Source: Aquirhabdus sp. (GTDB lineage: Bacteria; Pseudomonadota; Gammaproteobacteria; Pseudomonadales; Moraxellaceae). Taken from it: DNA of 37,433 nucleotides. Positions 8,710-15,976 of this stretch are shown in pieces. A program made the position numbers and the translations under genes. A model generated the notes under the pieces. The model made no database searches. It had not been told where the DNA came from and saw only the letters and a program-made list of their open reading frames with translations. Within the stretch, counting starts at the first letter, position 1, and each line of letters begins with the position of its first letter. The DNA lies in assembly GCA_030149815.1 (NCBI GenBank), contig JASLHI010000037.1, positions 1-37,433 on the forward strand. Direction: 5' to 3'.

Positions 8710-9006
8710 ATGACGGATCATGATAATGAGTTAAGCAATTTAAAGCTTAGCGACCAGAATATTAATAATCAAAAAGTAGTGACGCCTGAACAGCAGGCGT
8801 TGCAGCAACTGGCAATGCAACTACATCGACCGCCACAGAGCCTGGCGGCTTTTTCTCATCTTTCTGTTGATCAATTGAATTGGCTGACGGCTCGTGTTGA
8901 GCTCATTTGTAAGCGTGAAGATGCACGATTGCGCGATGAGCTTAATCAGGCTATCCCAAGATTCCTGCGTCCTTTATTTTTTCGTCGCTTAAGGAGTCCG
9001 TCATGA
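8710..9006 (+). CDS. Conserved-looking hypothetical protein (98 aa), coupled to next gene
   Basis: This is a soluble, mostly helical protein of 98 residues that I do not recognise. The first 35 residues are polar and Gln-rich. The remainder has a regular helical pattern (SLAAFSHLSVDQLNWLTARV) and a basic C-terminus (RFLRPLFFRRLRSPS). The start has GAGG five bases upstream. Its stop overlaps the start of the next gene in the sequence ATGA (9003-9006), so both are probably made together. SVDQLNWLTARVELICKRED parallels PPQALRHFRTAMIDRVFDQQ in the next protein, which suggests a shared short helical module and perhaps an origin by duplication. Confidence 0.7.
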   Translation: MTDHDNELSNLKLSDQNINNQKVVTPEQQALQQLAMQLHRPPQSLAAFSHLSVDQLNWLTARVELICKREDARLRDELNQAIPRFLRPLFFRRLRSPS

Positions 9007-10190
9007 GCCGATTAGCAAATCAGGCGGAGTTGATGAAATTGGCTGCTGCGATGGAAGTGCCAGTTGAGCAAATCAAGTTTTTGGCAGAGGTTCCTCCTCA
9101 AGCGTTACGTCATTTTAGAACAGCGATGATTGATCGCGTCTTTGATCAACAGCAGCAATTGTTTCGATGGTTTGCGGCATGGGTGCGCTGGATTCCAATC
9201 TGGGTTTCAGTCTTGATGGTGCGTTTCTGGTTGGGCTTAGTGCTTGCGACGCGAATCGCGAGTGCGCTTCCTGCGTGGCGAGCTGCCTCTATTGCTCAGC
9301 ATGTGCCGACTGAATTTATGGCCGATATTGCCAAAGGACTTGATCCGCGGATGACGCGTGAGCTGGTTCGTTTATTGTCATCAACGCAAGTCCAAGCGAT
9401 TGCCAATGTTTTACTTCAACGTCGTGATTTTATGACGATGGGGCGATTTGTTGGATTGTTGCCAGATCAGGTGATTCGTGATGTGGCTGCATCGATTGAA
9501 GATGAAGGTGATTTACTTGAAATTATCTTTCATGTCGATTCTCGGGCGCGGATTGATCATATTATTCATCTGTTGCCGTTTGAACGTATCCAACGTGCCA
9601 TGATGATCGTGAGTGATCCGAGTCGGCGTTTGCTATGGCCTAAGCTGTTGTCTCTGGTGGTGAATGTCAGCGATACGATGAAGCGGCAGTTGGGAGATCT
9701 TGCCGCAAGTCAGGGCGATGAAGTGCTTGAAGGCTTGATTCGAGCAGCCGAGGAAGATGGATTGTGGGAGGATATTTTGCCTGTCGTGGCATGTTTATCG
9801 CCTGAAGTACAGCGTCAGGTTGTGCATCATCCTGCGATACAAGATGCTGTGGTGATGCAGCATATTTTGGATGCGGCTAATCGCGGCGAGTTGTGGAAGG
9901 ATATGTTGACGCTAGCGTCTCATATGGATGACGGAGGGCGTAGTGTGGTGGCTCAGGCGATTACGGTCTTTCCTGATGAGGTGCTTGAGCACATTGCGTA
10001 TGCGGCGTTACTCCGTTCACAGTGGAGTGTTGCTTTGGATGTGGTTCGTCGGTTGCCTGTGGAGTGGCATTTGCGTTGTGTGCAGATTCTTGAGAAATAT
10101 ACCAATGTCCTAGATCCAGAAACAGCGGCGCAGATTCATGGTGATCTTGCGTTTTATGGGATTATTGAGAGGGTGAATCGGTCGGCATGA
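9003..10190 (+). CDS. Hypothetical helical-repeat protein with membrane-associated segment (395 aa)
   Basis: The family is not recognised. Residues about 1-45 repeat the module seen in the preceding 98-aa protein. A hydrophobic, Trp-rich stretch follows at about 57-88 (WFAAWVRWIPIWVSVLMVRFWLGLVLATRI), able to sit in or across the membrane. The remaining 300 residues form repeated helical pairs (for example LVRLLSSTQVQAIANVLLQR, IDHIIHLLPFERIQRAMMIV, VLEGLIRAAEEDGLWEDILP) of a HEAT-like or MgtE-N-like superhelical type. Such folds usually bind proteins. AAGGAG lies just before ATG 9003, inside the preceding gene. No catalytic motif is visible. Confidence 0.7.
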   Translation: MSRLANQAELMKLAAAMEVPVEQIKFLAEVPPQALRHFRTAMIDRVFDQQQQLFRWFAAWVRWIPIWVSVLMVRFWLGLVLATRIASALPAWRAASIAQHVPTEFMADIAKGLDPRMTRELVRLLSSTQVQAIANVLLQRRDFMTMGRFVGLLPDQVIRDVAASIEDEGDLLEIIFHVDSRARIDHIIHLLPFERIQRAMMIVSDPSRRLLWPKLLSLVVNVSDTMKRQLGDLAASQGDEVLEGLIRAAEEDGLWEDILPVVACLSPEVQRQVVHHPAIQDAVVMQHILDAANRGELWKDMLTLASHMDDGGRSVVAQAITVFPDEVLEHIAYAALLRSQWSVALDVVRRLPVEWHLRCVQILEKYTNVLDPETAAQIHGDLAFYGIIERVNRSA

Positions 10191-10234
10191 GTGAGGCAAT
10201 AATTTCATAGAGTTCAAAATATGACGTGTCATCA

Positions 10235-10320
10235 GTCAAGCATAGAGGGTACGCACAGCGCACCAAACACATGAGATAGGGTCTTTAAATTAGTGCGCAT
10301 TGCGCACCCTATTTTCTATA
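10235..10320. repeat. Dyad repeat element, copy 1 (REP/MITE-like)
   Basis: This element shares GTCAAGCATAG and the 3' block TTTAAATT(A/G)GTGCGCATTGC(G/A)CACCCTATTT with a second copy at 10948-11012. It contains the near-perfect dyad GTGCGCATTGCGCAC and a flanking GGGT/ACCC pairing. Copies in the same orientation lie on either side of one short gene. Repeats of this GGGTGCGCA type are common intergenic elements in many bacteria; the mechanism of spread here is unknown. Confidence 0.6.
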
Positions 10321-10381
10321 TCTATGATAATGATCCGCAGCAAACGTACATTGCAGCTCCACATCATGAGAGGTTATAAAC

Positions 10382-10948
10382 GTGTCGAGTATAGGATGCC
10401 ACTGCGGCGCGAGAATCTACGATAATTCTGACTACCATACGGATAAAGCATACTTTATACCTGATATGCAGTGGTTTGAGTATTGCGATACCCTTAGTTC
10501 TTGCGGGGTACCTCCTGCACAATTTCAAGGTAATGAAGACGAAATTTGGCACGCCATGGCCGAACTTACTAGGCATTTTGTTCGAAACATTCACCAATGT
10601 TCTGTATGCGGGAGGCTTTACGTTGCTGATGCATCTGGGGAATATCATTGCTTTAAGCCAGAATCAGATCAAACATCTAAGTCCGTCCTTTCTGGTCCGT
10701 TGCATGCAGAGGAAGAAATAAAGCCTACCATACAAGCCAATACAGAGGCATATTGGAGAAAACGTAGCGATCACTTGGATCGTCTTTCCAACTACCACAA
10801 TGCGATTGAGAGAGGCGAGAATCCAGAGCCTCCGCTAGGAACTGCTGGAAAGGTGACTATGTATTCAAAAGAACATCCACAAGGCATAGATTGCACAGAA
10901 CAGGTCAACAAAGACATACACGAGTTATGGATGAACAGAAACAACTAG
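10382..10948 (+). CDS. Cys-rich hypothetical protein (188 aa) between two repeat copies
   Basis: The product is a soluble, hydrophilic protein I do not recognise. The N-terminus has CHCG (Cys6, Cys8) and a second pair occurs as CSVCG (Cys73, Cys76) followed by HC near 90, so a zinc-ribbon-like site is plausible. The C-terminal half is charged and rich in Asn, Glu and Lys, with no membrane segment. It starts with GTG at 10382, with GAGAGG eight bases upstream. Its stop TAG abuts and slightly overlaps repeat copy 2. The repeat-ORF-repeat layout, and a composition unlike its neighbours, suggest an acquired gene. Zinc binding and acquisition are both inference. Confidence 0.6.
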   Translation: MSSIGCHCGARIYDNSDYHTDKAYFIPDMQWFEYCDTLSSCGVPPAQFQGNEDEIWHAMAELTRHFVRNIHQCSVCGRLYVADASGEYHCFKPESDQTSKSVLSGPLHAEEEIKPTIQANTEAYWRKRSDHLDRLSNYHNAIERGENPEPPLGTAGKVTMYSKEHPQGIDCTEQVNKDIHELWMNRNN

Positions 10949-11012
10949 TCAAGCATAGGGTGCGCATGGTGGTATTTAAATTGGTGCGCATTGCACACCC
11001 TATTTCCATATT
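10948..11012. repeat. Dyad repeat element, copy 2 (REP/MITE-like)
   Basis: Second copy of the element at 10235-10320, in the same orientation. Its ends ATAGGGTGCGCA (about 10955) and TGCACACCCTAT (about 10991) can pair over twelve positions with one wobble. It lies between the stop of the 188-aa gene and the stop of the convergent patatin gene, so it may also serve as a bidirectional terminator. Confidence 0.6.
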
Positions 11013-11015
11013 CCC

Positions 11016-12827
11016 TCAACGCGGCAACGTATCCCTTAGAGGCGTCAATACCTCAAGTCCATATTGATAACCGCGTTCAATCAGTTCATCCAATCGTTCC
11101 CAATCAAACATGCCGATATCCTGAATTGGCATACGCAAATAGACGTCTGCATTGGAGATCGAGGTAAGTTGAATTGTGTTATCACTGGCAAGCGTTGCAG
11201 TACGCATGAGAATTTCGGATAAATTCGGCGCGCGTTTGGTGCCTTTCCAGTTGAACAGTGCCATTTGATCAGGCTCTTCCTCACCCGCACCTGGTGCGCC
11301 AATGTCGCCATTCATACTGACATTGCTGGCGATAATAATGCCACGCTCAAGTGCATGCATCACGTCTGTCGGTAAGTTATTGACTACACCACCATCACAC
11401 AACAAATCGCCATGCCAAGCCACGGGTGGTACGACCCCCGGAACACTCATGCTTGTTCCCACCCAAGTTGCCAGTGTGCCGCGATCATGAATCATCGGAT
11501 TGCCAGTCGTTAGGTTGGTGGAAATACAATAAAACGTACGCCTCAATTCCTCAATACGCCGAGTCCCAAATACTGATCTCAGACGAGTGTGAAAGCGTGC
11601 ACCACGAATCAGAGAGACTTTGGGGACGGTGTAGTCATTCAGATAATTCCGCGCAACAAAAGTCTCATGGGCAATATGACTCATCTCAACACTGTCAAAC
11701 CCACACGCGACAAGTGCTGCCACAAATGCCCCCATGCTTGTGCCGCCCACGATATCAATTGGAATTTGTAATTGTTCTAACGCACGAATGAGTCCGATAT
11801 GGGCAAATCCGCGTGCGCCACCACCGCCTAAAACTAATCCAACACCTTTGCCTGAGATTTGCCTTGCAAGCGCACTAATATCTGAATGAGCCCAAGGATG
11901 GATAAAATAATGCGCACGTGCGCGAGTTTCTTCACGCCAAGCTAAAGTGTGTGGTGATGGATCACCTTCGGATCGTAATAAAACCAATTCGATTGGAACG
12001 ATTAATCCATTGCTATGCAAAGCATCGAGTACAGGAACGTTTTCAGGTAAACGTGTGGCTTCAGCCAAAATGAGAATACGATCCGCTTGATGAAGGCAGC
12101 GTAACGACCACGGTGCGCTGTCATTATCTGCTGCATACAGCACGTAGTTATGTCGCTCTTCAAGAGAAGCGAGCCATGCGCGTAATTGTAGGTCTTCGGG
12201 GCTTTTATCTAGCGGTGTTTGAGCGAAGTTTTTGCCAAAAATAGCATCAACATGCGCAGCTGTAATCAGTCTAGTTGCAGGCCAGCCGTGTAAATGCTCG
12301 ACTAACGATTCTGCAAGTTGAATTGCTGAAACCCCTGACGATGCTGGAATGACGGCTAATGTACCACCGACTTCTGTTTGTTTATTCTGTGGATTTTGGT
12401 TATATGCATTTCGTCCACGATTGATGACTAAGCGAGTTAAATCAAGTAGTGAAACCGCATTGGTTTGTACAAAATCAAGGAAAATTTGTGCAGAGAAGAC
12501 CAATAACAATGAGTCGCGAACAGCATGTACGTTGGTGTTTCTTGGTTCACCATTGATGACCGCCATTTCCCCGATGGGTTGATAGCGACCGACATAACCC
12601 ACTGTACGGTCATTCAGACTGACGCGTAAACGACCATACCAAACAATATAAACAAATAAGCAAGGATCGCCTTTTTGATAGAGCATATCCCCTGTGGTGA
12701 GTTGGAGCGGTGTTGCAGATTGAGCCAGTTGTTGTAACGCTTCAAAGGGTAATTTAGAAAAAATAGAGACCTTAGCAAGCGCAGTCGCGATGTGAGTTGG
12801 ATTATCTAGGGTAACACTCATCGTCAT
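11016..12827 (-). CDS. Patatin-like phospholipase with N-terminal cyclic-nucleotide-binding domain (NTE-type)
   Basis: This 603-residue protein fuses a regulatory and a lipase domain. Residues about 18-135 form a cyclic-nucleotide-binding fold (FSKLPFEALQQLA, PIGEMAVINGEPR). A linker domain spans about 150-320. The patatin domain runs from about 327, with oxyanion loop GGGGARG (334-340), nucleophile Ser364 in GTSMG, and Asp478 in DGG completing the Ser-Asp dyad. Related proteins (neuropathy target esterase, bacterial RssA-like proteins) hydrolyse phospholipids or lysophospholipids. The binding motif PIGEMAV lacks the Arg/Ser pair of classical cAMP sites, so ligand binding is uncertain. ATG 12827 has GGAG eight bases upstream. 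It is divergent from the sulfur operon. Confidence 0.9.
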   Translation of the reverse strand: MTMSVTLDNPTHIATALAKVSIFSKLPFEALQQLAQSATPLQLTTGDMLYQKGDPCLFVYIVWYGRLRVSLNDRTVGYVGRYQPIGEMAVINGEPRNTNVHAVRDSLLLVFSAQIFLDFVQTNAVSLLDLTRLVINRGRNAYNQNPQNKQTEVGGTLAVIPASSGVSAIQLAESLVEHLHGWPATRLITAAHVDAIFGKNFAQTPLDKSPEDLQLRAWLASLEERHNYVLYAADNDSAPWSLRCLHQADRILILAEATRLPENVPVLDALHSNGLIVPIELVLLRSEGDPSPHTLAWREETRARAHYFIHPWAHSDISALARQISGKGVGLVLGGGGARGFAHIGLIRALEQLQIPIDIVGGTSMGAFVAALVACGFDSVEMSHIAHETFVARNYLNDYTVPKVSLIRGARFHTRLRSVFGTRRIEELRRTFYCISTNLTTGNPMIHDRGTLATWVGTSMSVPGVVPPVAWHGDLLCDGGVVNNLPTDVMHALERGIIIASNVSMNGDIGAPGAGEEEPDQMALFNWKGTKRAPNLSEILMRTATLASDNTIQLTSISNADVYLRMPIQDIGMFDWERLDELIERGYQYGLEVLTPLRDTLPR

Positions 12828-13152
12828 GTTGGTTGCTCCATTTGCACACTAAATTCGTTTTTATTGAGCGCGTGTGCATACTTGTAGAGTGATCGGAGGC
12901 ACTTTGAAAGTCAATATTGGTTAATGACACTTCGTCGTGAGTATTACACCCAATTCGCCATAAAATGATTGTTGGATAAGCTTCATAGCGTGTTTTTATA
13001 TTCATTTTTCATATAAGTAAGTTATTTTTAATTGTTTCTTTAAATAAAGAATCGGGATTAGCATATCTCTTATCAAAGCTTAGACGTGTTGATGGAATTG
13101 AAGAGCGCAAACCTGACGTTCAATCCGATACGTTCGTGAAGGAGTAGAATAG
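12828..13152. other. 325-bp intergenic region between patatin gene and sulfur operon
   Basis: This divergent region must hold the promoters of the patatin gene (-) and of the rhodanese-epsC-encapsulin-desulfurase operon (+). The part at about 13005-13075 is AT-rich, as promoters often are. I could not pick a convincing -35/-10 pair, CysB-like site or other operator by eye. No RNA gene or ORF is supported. Confidence 0.5.
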
Positions 13153-13698
13153 ATGAATGCTGTCATATCCACAGACCTAAAATTAAAAGATTCCAAGCTT
13201 AAAGAAATTGCGCAGGAAGAAAATAGTCATTCAATAACAAGCCCTGAGCGCATTCAAGAAATTCTAGCGCGAGCTGCACAATATGCGGTTGATGAAAAAG
13301 TCAGTTTCGCAGGTGGAGTTCCACCCAAAGATGCATGGTCTTTAGTGCAAGCTGGCGTTGCGGTGCTGGTTGATGTGCGGAGCAATGAGGAGCGTCATTT
13401 TGTTGGTCGAGTCCCTGTTGGCGAACATGTGGCATGGGCGACAGGAACATCGTTGAATCGTAATCCACGCTTTGTCAAAGAATTAGAAATCAAATTGAAA
13501 GGCAATAAAGAACAACTCATTGTTTTGCTGTGTCGTAGTGGTAAAAGGTCCGCACTTGCTGCTGAAGCGGCTGCAAATGCAGGCTTCACACAGGCGTATA
13601 ATATTCTCGAAGGCTTCGAAGGCGAGTTGAACGATCAGCAACAACGCGGTGCTGTCGGTGGTTGGCGTTTTGCAGATTTGCCATGGGAGCAAGATTGA
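13153..13698 (+). CDS. Rhodanese-domain sulfurtransferase of the encapsulin operon
   Basis: This is a single-domain rhodanese of 181 residues with about 60 extra N-terminal residues. The fold contains VLVDVRSNEER (71-81) and the active-site loop CRSGKR with persulfide-forming Cys127. Rhodaneses carry sulfane sulfur as a cysteine persulfide and pass it to acceptors. AAGGAG nine to ten bases before ATG 13153 gives strong initiation. It is the first gene of a four-gene set with serine O-acetyltransferase, encapsulin shell and cysteine desulfurase. Rhodaneses are known neighbours of family 2A encapsulins, which supports a role in moving sulfur to or from the compartment. A direct interaction with the shell is not shown by the sequence. 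Confidence 0.9.
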   Translation: MNAVISTDLKLKDSKLKEIAQEENSHSITSPERIQEILARAAQYAVDEKVSFAGGVPPKDAWSLVQAGVAVLVDVRSNEERHFVGRVPVGEHVAWATGTSLNRNPRFVKELEIKLKGNKEQLIVLLCRSGKRSALAAEAAANAGFTQAYNILEGFEGELNDQQQRGAVGGWRFADLPWEQD

Positions 13699-13826
13699 TG
13701 AGCGATTGGTTTGGGCAATGACGATGGAGGAAGTCTCTCTTGAGTCAACCGATTGGTGTAATGAGGCTAAATCAATTAGGCTGATGAACAGAGATTTTCA
13801 AATAATGAGTGGTAGGAGTAAGGCGC

Positions 13827-14846
13827 ATGAGCGATCCAGTCTTGTTTGTTGCAAACCAAGCACATGCACTACAGACAACAGAACCAACAGTCGGTAATAA
13901 GCCAAATATTGAAAGTCCAAATTGGCAGCTTGGGCGAATTGTCAGTGAGCTACGTGCTGAACGTGCGCGCTGGCGTGAGTCGCAGAAACGTACGCGTGAA
14001 TTTGGCGGGCGTGAGTTGCCATCGCGAGAAGCATTACGTGAAATTGTCGAAGCATTGGCGGGTGCGTTGTTTCCAATGCGACTGGGTCCTGCGGATTTAC
14101 GCCAAGAGGGTGAGGACTATTATATCGGTTACACCTTGGATACGGCACTGAATGCGTTGCACGAACAAGTGCGTTTGGCGCTGTATTACGAGGCACGTTA
14201 TCGCGCATCAGCGACTCAAGCCGATAGCAATGCTGAACCTGTGACTGAAGTGATTGAACTGCATGCGATTGAAGTGGTACGTGCGTTTTCGTTGGCATTG
14301 CCGAAAGTACGTCGCTTACTCGATAGTGATGTGCAAGCAGCATATGACGGCGATCCTGCGGCACGGAGTGTCGATGAGGTGTTACTGTGTTATCCCGGTG
14401 TGCAGGCGATTATTTATTATCGTTTAGCACATGAGTTGTATGTGCAGGGTGTACCTTTATTAGCGAGGATTGTGTCGGAACTGGCGCATTCGTTGACGGG
14501 TATTGATATTCATCCTGGTGCGCAAATTGATCAAGGATTTTTCATTGATCATGGTACGGGCGTGGTAATTGGTGAGACTGCAATTATTGGTAAAAACGTG
14601 CGCTTGTATCAAGCGGTGACGTTGGGTGCGAAGCGTTTTGAGGTGGCTGAGGATGGGACTTTACAAAAAGATTATGCACGACATCCGATTGTCGAAGATG
14701 ACGTGGTGATCTATGCAGGAGCGACGATTCTCGGTCGCGTGACGATTGGCAAAGGTTCGATCATCGGCGGTAACGTATGGCTGACGCGCAGTGTGCCGTC
14801 GAATAGTCATATCGCGCAGCAAGATGCGTCACAGCAAAAGCCGTAA
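13827..14846 (+). CDS. epsC: Serine O-acetyltransferase, EpsC/long CysE type
   Basis: This enzyme transfers acetyl from acetyl-CoA to L-serine, giving O-acetylserine, the precursor of cysteine. The protein is about 339 residues, longer than E. coli CysE, with an extended helical N-terminal domain. The C-terminal left-handed beta helix has hexapeptide repeats (IDIHPGAQIDQGFFIDHGTG, VVIGETAIIGKNVRLYQAV) and the catalytic His of the IDHGTG segment. The frame opens at a GTG 18 bases earlier, but ATG 13827 with AGGAG eight bases upstream is the better start. It lies 128 bases after the rhodanese gene and 194 bases before the encapsulin gene. In family 2A encapsulin loci this enzyme is a frequent partner and would supply cysteine to the encapsulated desulfurase. 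Confidence 0.9.
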   Translation: MSDPVLFVANQAHALQTTEPTVGNKPNIESPNWQLGRIVSELRAERARWRESQKRTREFGGRELPSREALREIVEALAGALFPMRLGPADLRQEGEDYYIGYTLDTALNALHEQVRLALYYEARYRASATQADSNAEPVTEVIELHAIEVVRAFSLALPKVRRLLDSDVQAAYDGDPAARSVDEVLLCYPGVQAIIYYRLAHELYVQGVPLLARIVSELAHSLTGIDIHPGAQIDQGFFIDHGTGVVIGETAIIGKNVRLYQAVTLGAKRFEVAEDGTLQKDYARHPIVEDDVVIYAGATILGRVTIGKGSIIGGNVWLTRSVPSNSHIAQQDASQQKP

Positions 14847-14854
14847 GTTGAAAG

Positions 14855-14879
14855 GGTCATGGTTGTTCTGACCATGACC
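14855..14879 (+). other. Perfect 9-bp hairpin between epsC and the shell gene
   Basis: GGTCATGGT (14855-14863) pairs exactly with ACCATGACC (14871-14879) around a seven-base loop. It starts nine bases after the epsC stop codon. A-rich rather than T-rich sequence follows, so it is not a standard terminator. It may be an mRNA processing or stability element that separates epsC from the more highly needed shell message. Confidence 0.5.
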
Positions 14880-14909
14880 AAAATTTAAAGCCTGTTTAAT
14901 CAAAATCAG

Positions 14910-14945
14910 TGTGGTTTGAAGCGCCAAAAAATGGCGTTCACCACA
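14910..14945 (+). other. Interrupted long hairpin in the leader of the shell gene
   Basis: Outer arms TGTGGT (14910-14915) and ACCACA (14940-14945) enclose inner arms AGCGCCA (14920-14926) and TGGCGTT (14932-14938) with one wobble pair and an A5 loop. T-rich sequence starts about 15-20 bases downstream. It could be a weak terminator, a regulatory leader or a processing site; the sequence alone does not decide. Confidence 0.45.
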
Positions 14946-15040
14946 GCGGCGAAGCTTTGTCTTTTTTCATGTTTTTTAAGAGTTTTAGAGCTATTTTAAG
15001 TGTTTTTTGTTCCAGTGTTTTTAATTAAGAGGAGCCAGTC

Positions 15041-15976
15041 ATGGCGAAAGAACAAGATTTACAGCATGCACAGGCACTAGGTGATTCTGCCGCTCGCCAG
15101 CTTGCCAATGCCACAAAAACCGCCCCGCAACTGTCGACGATAACGCCGCGTTGGTTGGTGCATTTATTACAATGGTTGCCTGTTGAAGCGGGTATTTATC
15201 GCGTCAACCGTGTGAGCAATGCGGATGATATTAAAATTGCCTGTACGCAACGTGATGAATCACAGTTGCCGCAAACGTTTGTCGATTACGATACTTCACC
15301 CCGTGAATATTTCTTAAATGGTGTGTCAACCGTTCTTGATGTGCATACTCGCGTTTCGGATTTGTACAGCAGTCCGCATGATCAAATTCGTGAACAATTG
15401 CGTTTGACCATTGAAACGATTAAAGAGCGTCAAGAAAGTGAACTGATTAATAATCCAGAATACGGTTTATTGGCAAGCGTTGCGGATTCACAGCGTATTT
15501 CGACATTGACTGGTGCCCCCACACCTGATGATTTGGATGATTTGATTGGTAAAGTCTGGAAAGAACCCGGGTTTTTCTTGGCACATCCAGCAGCCATCAC
15601 TGCGTTTGGTCGTGAGTGCACTCGTCGTGGTGTGCCACCACCGACAGTCAGTTTGTTTGGTTCGCAGTTTATTACATGGCGCGGTCTGCCGTTGATTCCA
15701 TCTGACAAAATTCCTGTGGAAGATGGCAAAACCAAGATTCTGTTGATCCGTGTCGGTGAGAAGCGTCAAGGTGTAGTTGGTCTGTTTCAACCGGGTCTCG
15801 CTGGCGAACAAGCACCGGGCTTGTCTGTACGTTTTATGGGAATTAACCGAAGTGCAATCGCGTCCTATTTGATCTCGTTGTATTGCTCGCTAGCGGTGCT
15901 GACTGAAGATGCGTTGGCGGTTCTCGAAGACGTGGAGATTGGCAAATATCATGACTATTCCGACAAATACAAGTAA
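15041..15976 (+). CDS. Family 2A encapsulin nanocompartment shell protein (SrpI-like)
   Basis: This 311-residue protein has the HK97-type shell fold of family 2A encapsulins, formerly called SrpI or major membrane protein I. Recognisable segments are the N-arm with DSAARQLANATKTAP, ITPRWLVHLLQWLPVEAGIY, the RQESELINNPEYGLL region and the C-terminal part with VGLFQPGL and SVRFMGINRSAIASYLISLYCSLAVL. Many copies assemble into an icosahedral shell that takes up a cysteine desulfurase. The next gene is exactly that cargo. Family members have been linked to sulfur limitation in cyanobacteria and to storage of elemental sulfur in Acinetobacter. AGAGGAG lies seven bases before ATG 15041. Its 3' end overlaps the cargo gene by 26 bases. 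No cyclic-nucleotide domain of family 2B is present. Confidence 0.93.
   Translation: MAKEQDLQHAQALGDSAARQLANATKTAPQLSTITPRWLVHLLQWLPVEAGIYRVNRVSNADDIKIACTQRDESQLPQTFVDYDTSPREYFLNGVSTVLDVHTRVSDLYSSPHDQIREQLRLTIETIKERQESELINNPEYGLLASVADSQRISTLTGAPTPDDLDDLIGKVWKEPGFFLAHPAAITAFGRECTRRGVPPPTVSLFGSQFITWRGLPLIPSDKIPVEDGKTKILLIRVGEKRQGVVGLFQPGLAGEQAPGLSVRFMGINRSAIASYLISLYCSLAVLTEDALAVLEDVEIGKYHDYSDKYK

Noticed and set aside
10235..11012. Integron-type gene cassette with attC sites
   Set aside because: The repeats lack recognisable RYYYAAC and GTTRRRY core sites and no integrase is in the window.
14855..14945. Standard intrinsic terminator separating epsC from the shell gene
   Set aside because: The first hairpin lacks a T run and the second has its T-rich stretch too far downstream; kept only as structured leader.
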